Source: Planctomycetia bacterium (lineage in GTDB: Bacteria > Planctomycetota > Planctomycetia > Gemmatales > Gemmataceae). From it: a stretch of DNA of 42,703 nt. Below, piece after piece: positions 22,875 through 31,351 of the stretch (positions within the stretch are counted from its first letter, which is position 1; every line of letters begins with the position of its first letter). The stretch lies in NCBI GenBank assembly GCA_005799265.1, contig SYHD01000278.1, positions 1-42,703 on the forward strand. The letters run 5' to 3'. The notes beneath the pieces were generated by a model. The model had not been told where the DNA came from, did not search any database, and saw only the letters and a list, made by a program, of their open reading frames with translations. The position numbers and the translations under genes are program-made.

Positions 22875-25766
22875 ATGAGATTCGTCTTGAATTCGATCGT
22901 CGCACTCGCCTTGCGCAATCATTTGCTGATGATGGCCGTCCTCTTGCTGTGCCCGATGCCCGCCCTGGCGCAAGCCGGCGTTCCTGTCGCCGTTGAACCG
23001 GTGTCCTTCAAGCATGCTGGGGTCATCGATGCTTGGTCGGCGTATGCCGAGAAACTCACCTTCGGGAAAGGCCAAACGCTGGCGCTTCTTGATGACGGCT
23101 GCAAGTTGTCCATGCCCGAATGGTCGCAGTCGGACGGCGCCTCGCCAAAGGTTCTCGTCTCTTACAACAGCGTCGATGGCAACGACGATCCGAAGCACGT
23201 GGGCCGCGGCTATCATGGCTCGACTATCGGCATTCCATCCTCGCTCAACTACAAGGGCAAGCGCGGCGTCGCCTTCAACAACCAACTCGCCGTCGTGCGC
23301 GCCCTGGAATGCTGCCATTGCAACGTGAAGGACAGCAAGACGCTGGCCGCCGGATTGCAATGGGTGATCGACCATCACGCGAAGTACCGCATCACGGCCG
23401 TCAATCTGGCCCCCGTGGACGACCTGGAGCACGCCGCACCGGTCCCGACCGAGATCGATGCCAAACTGAAACGGCTGCGCGAGCTTGGCATCTGGGTCAG
23501 CGCTCCCGCCGGCAATCACAACTTCACCAAGGGCATCTCCTGGCCCGCCTGCCAGCCCCATTGTTTCGCGATCGGCGCCGTCAGACCTGGCAAGGATGAA
23601 GTTTATCTCGATCGTAGTGCGAAGATCGATCTCGTCGTTCCCGCCGCGGCAACGTCATCCTCCAACGCGATTCTCTGCGGCTCGGTCCTGCTTTTGCGTG
23701 AGGCGATCGACAAATCGAAATACGACTGGAAGAAGGACGGCCCAACGCTTCCCGATGCGATGATGGCGATTTTTCAGCGAACCGGCAGCGCGGTGCTCGA
23801 TCCGGGGACCAAGCTGACGTTTCGCCGGCTCGACCTGAAGGCAGCTCTGGATGAGGTGTTCCAGACCGCCGCCCAATCGGCTGTGCCGGAGTTGATGAAG
23901 CGCGAAGTCTCGCCGGAGGGCCAAGCATATCTGCAAAAACTGCTCAAGCGAATCCCCTTCGGCACCAACGAATTCAATCTGACGGCGTTGCGTGCCGGCA
24001 TGGGATCGCGCCGCGATCCTACAATCAAGGACGTGAAGCTCATCAAGGTGAAGATCGGCGAAATTCCTGGCGAATGGGTTCTGGCGCCCGGCGCCGATTC
24101 CGATGTGCGGCTGCTCTATCTACACGGCGGCGGCTTTGTTTCCGGATCGGGCGCCTACTATCTCAGGCAGGCGGCCCAAATCTCGGCGGCCGCGCAGTGC
24201 GCGGTCCTCCTCCCCGACTATCGGCTCGCCCCCGAACACCCATTCCCCGCTGGGCTTGACGATTGTGTGCTCGCCCACAAATGGATGATTGGCAACGGAC
24301 CAGAAGGCCCCAAAGCAGCGAAGGCCACGTTCCTCGCCGGCGATTCGGCCGGCGGCAACTTGACCCTGGCGACCCTGCTGGCGCTGCGCGACCGCAAGAT
24401 GACGATGCCCGCGGGAGGGATCCCCATTTCGCCATGCACCGATTTCACGCTGGCGAGCGATTCGCTCAAGACGGTCCACGATCCGATCATCAGCGCGAAG
24501 ACCATGCCCGTGTTCCGCGACCATTATCTGGGCAAGACCGATCCGCGCCATCCGCTGGCCTCCCCAGTCTTCGGCGACTACCGCGGTCTGCCCCCGCTGC
24601 TGATTCAAGCCGGCGAACACGAGATGCTCCGCGACGACAGCATCCGCGTCGCCAAAAAGGCTCGTGCCGACGGCATCGACGTGAAGCTCGAGGTTTGGCC
24701 CAGCATGTTCCACGTGTTCCAATCACACGATATTCCTGAGGCACGCGCGGCGATCGATCATATTGGCGAGTTCGTGCGCTCGTCCATGCCCCGACAGCAT
24801 GCGGAGGCTGCGCCGGTCGTCGTCGCGGCCTCGCCGAAGGCGGGCGGGCACATTCATCCTTCGATTTGCCGGGCGAAAGACGGCACGCTCATCGTCGTCT
24901 ACAAGGGGCCACAGGTGCTGATGCGGGCACGCTCGACCGATGGCGGCAAGACATGGGAAGCGCCCGAGGCAATTGCCACGTCCGCCAAGCGGCCCGACGT
25001 TATTCGCGAAGTGAAGGTATTCGAAGTCTACCCCGGCACTGCCGACACGCTCCCGGATGGCCGGATTGTCGTCACCTGGAATTACATCGCCGACGACAAG
25101 GCCAAAGATCGTTATTATCAGCGTGCTTTGTTGTATACACTGAGCACCGACCACGGCCGGACGTGGAGCGAACAGCAGTTGATCGGTCCCGTCGCCGGCA
25201 AACACCTGGGCGCGGTTCGCCATAACGTTCTTTCATGGAGCGAAGGCCGTTGGTTGTTGCCCCTACGTGACGGCGCCCCTCGGTTCTATGATCCGAAGTC
25301 CGGCACGTTGACCTCATTTTCGCTCCAGGAAAAGGACGGCAAACAGCACGAATTTCAGCAAATCGTGCGTACGTCCAAGGGGACACTCTTGGCAATGGGG
25401 CCAGTACTGCTGCGCTCGACGGATGAAGGGAAAAATTGGACCGCGGTCGCGGAGTTCCCAGCAAACTCGACGGCCAGGGATAATCTCGAAGGGCGCTACC
25501 TGACAACGCTGTCGGACGGCCGCGTGCTGGCGACCTGGGGAGTGGGCACCGCCAACAAGGGGCTGCGTTACAATTTCTCCGCCGACGATGGGCAAACCTG
25601 GAACCCGGACACCGTGACGTTGCTGCCCGAGACAAACATCGCGGCCCGCTACTACTCGGCACGCACCATTCAAATCGACGACCAGCACATCGGCACGGTC
25701 TACCTGAGCGGCTCGACCGTTTACTTTCTGAAAGTGAGAATGGATCGCGTGGCCAAGGCGCGCTAG
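22875..25766 (+). CDS. Exported three-domain fusion: subtilisin-like, HSL-type esterase, sialidase-like BNR propeller
   Basis: A 963-residue protein with a signal peptide (about 1-32). Residues about 45-275 look like a peptidase S8 domain: LALLDDG with D73, YHGSTIG with H114, APAGNHN with N214, and ATSSSNAILCG with S261, aligning with the Asp, His, oxyanion Asn and Ser of subtilisins. Residues about 345-640 are an alpha/beta hydrolase fold-3 (HSL) domain: HGGGF (417-421), DYRLAPEHPFPAGLDD, GDSAGG (S491) and MFHVF (H613), with Glu583 where Asp is usual. Residues about 650-955 carry four Asp-box BNR motifs: STDGGKTW (687), STDHGRTW (757), STDEGKNW (848) and SADDGQTW (902). The product probably acts outside the cytoplasm on a glycosylated, esterified substrate; that is inference. 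Confidence 0.87.
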   Translation: MRFVLNSIVALALRNHLLMMAVLLLCPMPALAQAGVPVAVEPVSFKHAGVIDAWSAYAEKLTFGKGQTLALLDDGCKLSMPEWSQSDGASPKVLVSYNSVDGNDDPKHVGRGYHGSTIGIPSSLNYKGKRGVAFNNQLAVVRALECCHCNVKDSKTLAAGLQWVIDHHAKYRITAVNLAPVDDLEHAAPVPTEIDAKLKRLRELGIWVSAPAGNHNFTKGISWPACQPHCFAIGAVRPGKDEVYLDRSAKIDLVVPAAATSSSNAILCGSVLLLREAIDKSKYDWKKDGPTLPDAMMAIFQRTGSAVLDPGTKLTFRRLDLKAALDEVFQTAAQSAVPELMKREVSPEGQAYLQKLLKRIPFGTNEFNLTALRAGMGSRRDPTIKDVKLIKVKIGEIPGEWVLAPGADSDVRLLYLHGGGFVSGSGAYYLRQAAQISAAAQCAVLLPDYRLAPEHPFPAGLDDCVLAHKWMIGNGPEGPKAAKATFLAGDSAGGNLTLATLLALRDRKMTMPAGGIPISPCTDFTLASDSLKTVHDPIISAKTMPVFRDHYLGKTDPRHPLASPVFGDYRGLPPLLIQAGEHEMLRDDSIRVAKKARADGIDVKLEVWPSMFHVFQSHDIPEARAAIDHIGEFVRSSMPRQHAEAAPVVVAASPKAGGHIHPSICRAKDGTLIVVYKGPQVLMRARSTDGGKTWEAPEAIATSAKRPDVIREVKVFEVYPGTADTLPDGRIVVTWNYIADDKAKDRYYQRALLYTLSTDHGRTWSEQQLIGPVAGKHLGAVRHNVLSWSEGRWLLPLRDGAPRFYDPKSGTLTSFSLQEKDGKQHEFQQIVRTSKGTLLAMGPVLLRSTDEGKNWTAVAEFPANSTARDNLEGRYLTTLSDGRVLATWGVGTANKGLRYNFSADDGQTWNPDTVTLLPETNIAARYYSARTIQIDDQHIGTVYLSGSTVYFLKVRMDRVAKAR

Positions 25767-25787
25767 ACAAAGCCAACGACTGCGCCG

Positions 25788-26804
25788 CTATTTCACGTGC
25801 TTGTACAGAAAGACCTTCGTCGGCCGATTGGAAAAATACAAGGTGACGCCGTGTGCCTCGATCGAGGCGCTGGCGCCCTCCGAGATCGGCGCGTCGGGTA
25901 GTTGCCGCCATTCGTTTTTCTTCACATCCAAGGCGTGGAACTTGAACTTGTCGTCGGAGCTGACCACCAACAATTCGCCGCTGACCGGGTCGATGGCGGT
26001 CACGGTGCTGCTGATGCGGATGACGAACGGCGCCTCCTTGAGCGGCGTGACATTGCCCAGGGCGTCCATGCGGTAAAGCTGCTTGCTGCCGTTGCCGGCG
26101 CCGAAGATCACGGACTTGTCCACCGCGTTGTACTTGGCGATGTTGTGGTAGGGGCCCATCTGGAACCGTTCCTTGAGCAGCGACCAGGTGTTTTTTTCCT
26201 CGTCGAAGAAGTGAACCGCGCCGCCATAGACGCGAACGAGTCCTTTACGCTCGGGGAAATAAGCGAGGGCGGTGCCGTGGCCGGTGGCGGCGCCTTTGAT
26301 CTCGGGCAGCGTGGTCCATGCGTCCTTGGCGATGTCGTAGCGGTGGACGAGTCGCATGGCGCTCTGGTGATGGAAAAAAATGCCGCGGGTCGTGTCAATG
26401 GTGTTGTTCTGGTAGGCGTGGCCGATCGGGCCTTTGCCGGTTTTTGCATCGCCATCCCACCAGACCGGCGTGGGCATGAGCTTCCACGAATTGGTCGCGG
26501 CAGAGTAGATGATAAACTTGACCGCGGCATAATGCCCCTGGCCGACGAAAAGCACCTGCTGCGTCTTGGGGTGCCAGACGGCGGTGTCGGTGTAGCCGAG
26601 GATGTTGCCATTTTGAACGCGTAGCAACTCCGAGCTGTAGTTTTCCGTTTTCAACTCGGCCCAGGTCCCGGGCTTCATGCCGGCGGCGAGCTTGGCCAAC
26701 TCCGTTTCGGATGATGGCTTGCCGCTTGCCGGTGCCGGGCTGCTCCCACAGAGAAGGAAGGTCGGCAATAGCCACGCTTGAATGAAGACGCGCTTTGGAT
26801 TCAT
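25788..26804 (-). CDS. Exported beta-propeller (Kelch-like) protein
   Basis: A 338-residue protein with a signal peptide (about 1-25, MNPKRVFIQAW...) and a series of four-stranded repeats of the galactose-oxidase/Kelch type: GILGYTDTAVWHPKTQQVLFVG, IIYSAATNSWKLMP, HRYDIAKDAWTTLP, RVYGGAVHFFDEEKNTWSLL and FHALDVKKNEWRQLP. No copper-radical residues or catalytic motif were recognised, so it is probably a binding or structural propeller. The ATG at 26804 has AAGGTG about seven bases upstream. Its start lies five bases after the stop of the FGE-like gene, so the two are surely co-transcribed. Confidence 0.85.
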   Translation of the reverse strand: MNPKRVFIQAWLLPTFLLCGSSPAPASGKPSSETELAKLAAGMKPGTWAELKTENYSSELLRVQNGNILGYTDTAVWHPKTQQVLFVGQGHYAAVKFIIYSAATNSWKLMPTPVWWDGDAKTGKGPIGHAYQNNTIDTTRGIFFHHQSAMRLVHRYDIAKDAWTTLPEIKGAATGHGTALAYFPERKGLVRVYGGAVHFFDEEKNTWSLLKERFQMGPYHNIAKYNAVDKSVIFGAGNGSKQLYRMDALGNVTPLKEAPFVIRISSTVTAIDPVSGELLVVSSDDKFKFHALDVKKNEWRQLPDAPISEGASASIEAHGVTLYFSNRPTKVFLYKHVK

Positions 26805-26809
26805 GTAAT

Positions 26810-27640
26810 TCACCTTTGCAAGGGAACTCGGGTTAGACGGAAGCCGAGGAGGCTGCTCCGGAACCGCAGCGCGTCCCCGTAGCGACGCGCCGCCTGGCAG
26901 TCGGTGCCGAAGTTGCTCCAGCCGCCGCCCCGGTACACCCGGTCCGAGCCCTTTTTTTCCCAGAGGTCCTCGCACCATTGCCACACGTTGCCATGCATGT
27001 CGTACAGCCCTAACTTGTTCGGCGCATACGATCCCACTTTTGTCGGCCGATCGAAGTAGGGCCCCTTGCGTGCTTTTCCAAACGGCGAGTCGCCGCGGAA
27101 GTTCGCTTTTGTCGAGGACAGGTCGTTGGTCGGTTTATCGAAGTAGAAGTGATACGAACACTCCTCCTCAGAAGTGGCGCCTCCCCGGCACGCGTATTCC
27201 CATTCCGTCTCACTCGGCAAGCGGTACTGATAGCCTTTTCCATCCTCTTTCTCGTTCAGTTTCTTGATGAACTCCTGCGCGTCAATACACGACACCGTCT
27301 CCACGGGGAAGTGCTTCAGATCCTCGTCCTTGATGTCCGCGACCTTAACTTTCCCCTTGCCGTCCCGTGAGAAGAAGCTCGGGTTGTTGCCCATCACCGC
27401 TTGCCATTGCCCCTGCGTCACCGTGTGAATGGCGATTTCGAAGTCCTCCATGATCTCCGCCTTCTTCGCCGAGCCGGGCTTGCCGTTCCAGCCCATGTAG
27501 AACGTCGCCTTCGGCAGCGGTAGGAACTTCATCCCCAGCGGGCCGTCCTTCGGCGTCGGGGATTTTGCCGTTTGAGCAGACAGCGATTCAGGCCGAGCAA
27601 CGAGAAGGCACGATGCAACGAGAACCCAACGGAACGACAT
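26810..27640 (-). CDS. Formylglycine-generating-enzyme-like (SUMF1) domain protein, exported
   Basis: A 276-residue protein with a signal peptide (1-23) followed by the FGE-sulfatase fold: GMKFLPLPKATFYMGWNG, EIAIHTVTQGQWQAVMGNNPS, FPVETVSCIDAQEFIKKLN, RLPSETEWEYACRGG, NKLGLYDMHGNVWQWCED and RVYRGGGWSNFG...RRYGDALRFRSSLLGFRL. True formylglycine-generating enzymes carry two copper-binding cysteines in the RGGSW...CR region. Here only one cysteine is seen (TDCQAARR), so the protein is probably a non-catalytic or divergent SUMF1-fold member, as found in many planctomycete exported proteins. AAGGAGG seven bases before the ATG at 27640 is a strong ribosome-binding site. No sulfatase lies nearby. 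Confidence 0.88.
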   Translation of the reverse strand: MSFRWVLVASCLLVARPESLSAQTAKSPTPKDGPLGMKFLPLPKATFYMGWNGKPGSAKKAEIMEDFEIAIHTVTQGQWQAVMGNNPSFFSRDGKGKVKVADIKDEDLKHFPVETVSCIDAQEFIKKLNEKEDGKGYQYRLPSETEWEYACRGGATSEEECSYHFYFDKPTNDLSSTKANFRGDSPFGKARKGPYFDRPTKVGSYAPNKLGLYDMHGNVWQWCEDLWEKKGSDRVYRGGGWSNFGTDCQAARRYGDALRFRSSLLGFRLTRVPLQR

Positions 27641-27801
27641 GAGCAACCTCCTTCACGGACTCAATGAAAGCGGAGCTCAATTAGCACCACCGTCGGATTG
27701 TGACGAAATGCGCCATCCGAGGCAACAATAAAGTGATGGCAACGCCAAGAATCCGCTAACAGCACCTCGTTGACAACAGGTGCAACTGCTTCCTCGCTTT
27801 T

Positions 27802-27993
27802 CAGCCTGAAAGGCTGGAACAAACCAGCCCAGGGCAACGCCCTGGGAAATGAGTGGTCAGATTCGCCAAGCCCTGAAAGGGCCCAAGAAAACATGGCAAG
27901 GCATTTGTTTTGCCCTTTCAGGGCGATGATACCTTCAAGCCATTGTTGCCCCAGGGCGTTGCCCTGGGCTGGTTTGTTTGGCCCCTTCGGGGC
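27802..27993. repeat. Nested composite inverted repeat in 440-bp intergenic region
   Basis: The 27641-28080 region has no convincing gene. It holds a mirror-symmetric set of hairpins: CAGCCTGAAAGGCTG (27802-27816); a 26-bp sequence at 27821-27846, containing AGCCCAGGGCAACGCCCTGG, repeated as its exact complement at 27950-27975; GCCCTGAAAGGGC (27870-27882) and its complement GCCCTTTCAGGGC (27912-27924); and GCCCCTTCGGGGC (27981-27993). It is unrelated in sequence to the 8710-type family but built the same way. The remaining flanks are unremarkable apart from the FGE-like gene leader. Confidence 0.85.
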
Positions 27994-28080
27994 GGTAGGC
28001 CGGGCCACCTGTTACGCCCAATTGACGCCAGCATCCAAGTATCCATAATGAGAAAGAACTTCCCAAGGAGATTTACGACC

Positions 28081-29019
28081 ATGTTCCGTTCGATCTTCGT
28101 GCTGGCGTTTCTGACTTTCGCTCCGCTCCTTCAAATTGGCTTCGCGCAAGCCGACCAGAAAACGCCGAGCAAAACCAAGACGGTGCGGCTGGTTACCGTC
28201 GGCAACAGCTTTTCTCAGAACGCCACGCGTTACCTGAACGACCTGGTGAAAGCGAAAGGTCATATCCTGATCCACCGGCCGCTGGCGATCGGCGGCGCCA
28301 GCTTCGAGGTGCACTGGGACAAGGCTCAGCTTCACGAAAAGGACGCCACGGACCCGAAGGGCCTTTACGGCAAGAAAAGCCTGCGCCAGGAGCTGATGAG
28401 CGAAGCTTGGGACTATGTGACCATCCAGCAGGCGAGCTTCAAGAGTCACAACGTCGCCACGTATCGGCCTACAGCCAAGCAGCTTCATGACTACATCAAA
28501 AAGGCGGCGCCGAAGGCCGAGATTTTGGTTCATCAGACGTGGGCGTACCGCGTCGACGATCCGCGCTTCACCAAGCCGTCGAAGACTCCAGGCGAGCCAG
28601 CCACTCAGAAGGAAATGTACGATGGCCTGACGAAGGCGTATCAGACGATTGCGGGAGAATTGGGAGCCCGTCTGATTCCGGTGGGCGATGCGATGTGCCT
28701 CGCGGACACCAACGCCAAGTGGGGCTACCAGCCTGACAAGAAATTTGATTTCAAGAATGCCATGCCGCCGACATTGCCCAACCAGACGCATTCGCTGCAC
28801 GTCGGCTGGCGCTGGGGCACGGCGAAGGATGGCAAGAAGTCGTTGACGATGGACGGACATCATGCCAACGTCGCCGGCGAATACCTCGGCGCGTGCGTTT
28901 TCTTCGAAGTCCTTTTCGCGGAGACCGTCGTGGGGAACACGTTTGTTCCTCAACAGCTCGATCGTGATTACGCGCGCTTTCTGCAAGAGACGGCGCATCG
29001 GGCGGTCGCCAAGAAATGA
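28081..29019 (+). CDS. DUF4886 domain protein (SGNH-like), exported
   Basis: A 312-residue protein with a signal peptide (1-23, MFRSIFVLAF...GFAQ). Residues VRLVTVGNSFSQNATRYL (35-52; block-I-like GNSFS at 41-45), AWDYVTIQQASFKS and the terminal MDGHHANVAGEYLGACVFFEVLF match DUF4886, an SGNH-hydrolase-related family of unknown substrate; the serine and the C-terminal histidine are both present. AAGGAG lies about ten bases before the ATG at 28081. The frame is open further upstream, but only through the composite repeat. Its stop is seven bases from the stop of the convergent cytochrome-gene fragment. Confidence 0.85.
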   Translation: MFRSIFVLAFLTFAPLLQIGFAQADQKTPSKTKTVRLVTVGNSFSQNATRYLNDLVKAKGHILIHRPLAIGGASFEVHWDKAQLHEKDATDPKGLYGKKSLRQELMSEAWDYVTIQQASFKSHNVATYRPTAKQLHDYIKKAAPKAEILVHQTWAYRVDDPRFTKPSKTPGEPATQKEMYDGLTKAYQTIAGELGARLIPVGDAMCLADTNAKWGYQPDKKFDFKNAMPPTLPNQTHSLHVGWRWGTAKDGKKSLTMDGHHANVAGEYLGACVFFEVLFAETVVGNTFVPQQLDRDYARFLQETAHRAVAKK

Positions 29020-29026
29020 TTGCCAA

Positions 29027-31351
29027 TCATTTCAGCGCGTTCAAACAGTCTCTGTAGGCAGCAGCCGGATCGTAGTTGGCGCCCGTGTGCAGCATGGCGC
29101 CGAAGCGTAGGCGCAAAGCTTCGCCGGGCGCCACGGTGACGGTGCTCTTGCCGCCCTGGCGCATGGCGGCGCGGCCGAAGGGGTTGGCGACGAAGACGCC
29201 GTAGTCGCGGTTGTGCCACCAGCTTTCGCGAAAGTTGGCGGGGGCGGGCATGAGCGTGATGCCGACGAGTTTGCCGTCCACGTTGCCGGAGTAATCGCAC
29301 CAGGCGGCTGGCTTGCCCCAGGTTGCTTGCGCCGTTTTCTTGCCGTGACTGTTGAGGATCTGTCCGCCTTTCTTCTCGGTGAAATTGGTGGCGACACGGG
29401 CGCCGAACCCCATTTCTTCTTGATCGCCGAACGTGAACGCGCTGTCGCCGGCGCGGAACGTCGCATCCCACACGAGCAACCAGCCATCGAGTCGAGCCAA
29501 AAGCGTGAAGCGATTCGTCAACGTGGCCAGCGTTTTGTCGCCGACGCGCAGGCAGCATTCCTGAACGAAACGCAGCTCGTCGTTCTTGACGCTCGGCGGT
29601 TCCGGGAAGCTCACGTGCTCGATGCGGCCCTTGTTGCGCCAGAAATCGACGCCGCTGATATCGCCGAAGCCGAGCCAGATGCCGGGATGCATCGTGTCGT
29701 GATCGGTCGCGTCCTTGCCAGGCCGAGGCGGATGATGGCGCGTGATCTGGAGACCTCCGGGCACGTGGACGTTGGCGAAGTAGGGGCGCAGGATCTTGTC
29801 GTCGTGAAAGACGAAATCGGCCACGGGTTGGCCGGTATGGGTGATCGTGAGCCGATCCTTCTTCTGTTCGATCGCGAAACCCTTCGCTGGCTTGGCCGAC
29901 TGATCGATGGTGATCGTTGCTTTGTCCTTGAACGATGGGTCGACTTTGTTCGGTGTGGCTGGTTTTTTGGAGGTCGAATCGATCGCCTTCTGCGTCAACA
30001 AGAAGGCCGTGAGGTCGGCGAGGTGTTGCGGCTGGAGGATCGAGGCATACGACGGCATCCCGGAGACATGCGCGGAGGTGCGCGATTCAATCTTGTCTTT
30101 GTCGAGCGTTAGCCGGTCGCCGGTCGCGAGGCCCAGGGTCAGCGTCAGGCCGCTTTCTTCCAGCAGAATGCCGTTGTGAACGAGGCCCGCCGTGGTCTCG
30201 ACCACGTGAAGTTTGAAGCCTTCGCTGATGTCAGCGTTGGGCGCCAGGATCGACTCGACGATGTGCCGAGGTGTGGCGCGATGGCCGATCGAACTGAGGT
30301 CGGGAGCGAAGACATTGCCGCGCTGGCCGAGACGGTGACAATTGACGCAACCGCCGCCGCGATGGAAGAGGATCTCGCCCCGGGCCGGGTCGGCCTTGGG
30401 CAGCAGGTCCAGTGTTTGCTCGATGGTGACACTCGCGGCTGGTGGCGGCAGCGGCAGCGGTTCGAGGATGACGATGTAGTTGCTCTTGCCGCCCCCCTTG
30501 CCGTCGTCAGTGTTGCCGCCGAGCTGCACCGAGCCGGCAGGGTAGTCGCGTGTGTAAAGCTGAAAGGTCCAGTGGTCGGCCTTCACTTGCTGATCGCTGA
30601 GGCTAAAGCCCTCGCGCAGCCATTTCGGTACATTGGTCTGGCGCGTGTCGAGAGCAACGTGAACGCGGATCGGCAGCAGCGCCTCGAAGCTCAGCCAGCC
30701 GCCGCCGCGCGAGCCGTCGTCGGCATTGGCTGTCTGCAGGAAGTCGGCCCCGTGCAACGCCAAAGGGACCTTCAGTAAGGTGTAGTCGCGGTCGGTGTAT
30801 GGCTTCGCGCCGGGTTCAAGGCCGCCGGGAATCAGGTCATAACGTCCCTGGCTGCGCGTCTTGATGTTCTTGACCAACGAATCGCCGGTCGTCTTGACGA
30901 TGTTCTCTTTGGCCTTCGCTTTGGCGGCGGAGGGTTTGCCAAGGACCAGCCCGACTACCTCCTGCACGCCCGCATCGCTATCCTTGCTGAACGGGGTCAC
31001 TTCCTCGCGCTTAAGCGCACGCGCCTCCAGCAACGCGAGCAATGCTCCACGCCGCACCCCGCCGCGGGAATCGCCGAGACGCTCTTGCAGTTCGGCAGTG
31101 CTTAGCAGCTCGCGCAAAGCCTGCCATGCGGCATAGAAGGTGACGCGATCGGTTTCCTCCGCGAGTAGATTCAGCAGTGCCGGTGTGGCTTCCTTCTGGC
31201 GCGCCTGATGAAGCGCTTGGACCGCCGCGAAGCGGAGGCGCGGTTCCTTGCTCTTCAACTGGCCGATAACCTCATCGGGCAATTTGGCCACGCGCCCGAA
31301 TTCCCGTACCCGATGCGCGAGAATGCGCACCGCTTGAAGACGCAGGTTCAA
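29027..31351 (-). CDS. 3' fragment of split gene: HEAT repeats, cytochrome c, DUF6807 (PmoA-like)
   Basis: A 774-residue frame holding the C-terminal two thirds of a planctomycete propeller-dehydrogenase/cytochrome protein. HEAT-like helices (about 1-115: LRLQAVRILAHRV, LRFAAVQALHQA) are followed by a beta-rich region. A c-type cytochrome domain then has the heme motif CVNCH (335-339) and a likely axial methionine in SGMPSY (M432). After about 490 comes a DUF6807/PmoA-type domain (YFANVHVPGGLQITRHHPP..., HPGIWLGFGDISGVDFW). The first codon used is TTG at 31351. It has no signal peptide of its own, so as a separate product it would not be exported and heme attachment would fail. It is out of frame with the 5' fragment because of the palindrome at 31367. 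Confidence 0.8.
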   Translation of the reverse strand: MNLRLQAVRILAHRVREFGRVAKLPDEVIGQLKSKEPRLRFAAVQALHQARQKEATPALLNLLAEETDRVTFYAAWQALRELLSTAELQERLGDSRGGVRRGALLALLEARALKREEVTPFSKDSDAGVQEVVGLVLGKPSAAKAKAKENIVKTTGDSLVKNIKTRSQGRYDLIPGGLEPGAKPYTDRDYTLLKVPLALHGADFLQTANADDGSRGGGWLSFEALLPIRVHVALDTRQTNVPKWLREGFSLSDQQVKADHWTFQLYTRDYPAGSVQLGGNTDDGKGGGKSNYIVILEPLPLPPPAASVTIEQTLDLLPKADPARGEILFHRGGGCVNCHRLGQRGNVFAPDLSSIGHRATPRHIVESILAPNADISEGFKLHVVETTAGLVHNGILLEESGLTLTLGLATGDRLTLDKDKIESRTSAHVSGMPSYASILQPQHLADLTAFLLTQKAIDSTSKKPATPNKVDPSFKDKATITIDQSAKPAKGFAIEQKKDRLTITHTGQPVADFVFHDDKILRPYFANVHVPGGLQITRHHPPRPGKDATDHDTMHPGIWLGFGDISGVDFWRNKGRIEHVSFPEPPSVKNDELRFVQECCLRVGDKTLATLTNRFTLLARLDGWLLVWDATFRAGDSAFTFGDQEEMGFGARVATNFTEKKGGQILNSHGKKTAQATWGKPAAWCDYSGNVDGKLVGITLMPAPANFRESWWHNRDYGVFVANPFGRAAMRQGGKSTVTVAPGEALRLRFGAMLHTGANYDPAAAYRDCLNALK

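Noticed and set aside
27661-28008. Minus-strand frame of 115 codons across the nested repeat
   Set aside because: Most of it is translated repeat. The remaining tail (HHFIVASDGAFRHNP...) looks protein-like, but I cannot match it to a family, and it overlaps the leader of the FGE-like gene. It might be a gene remnant.
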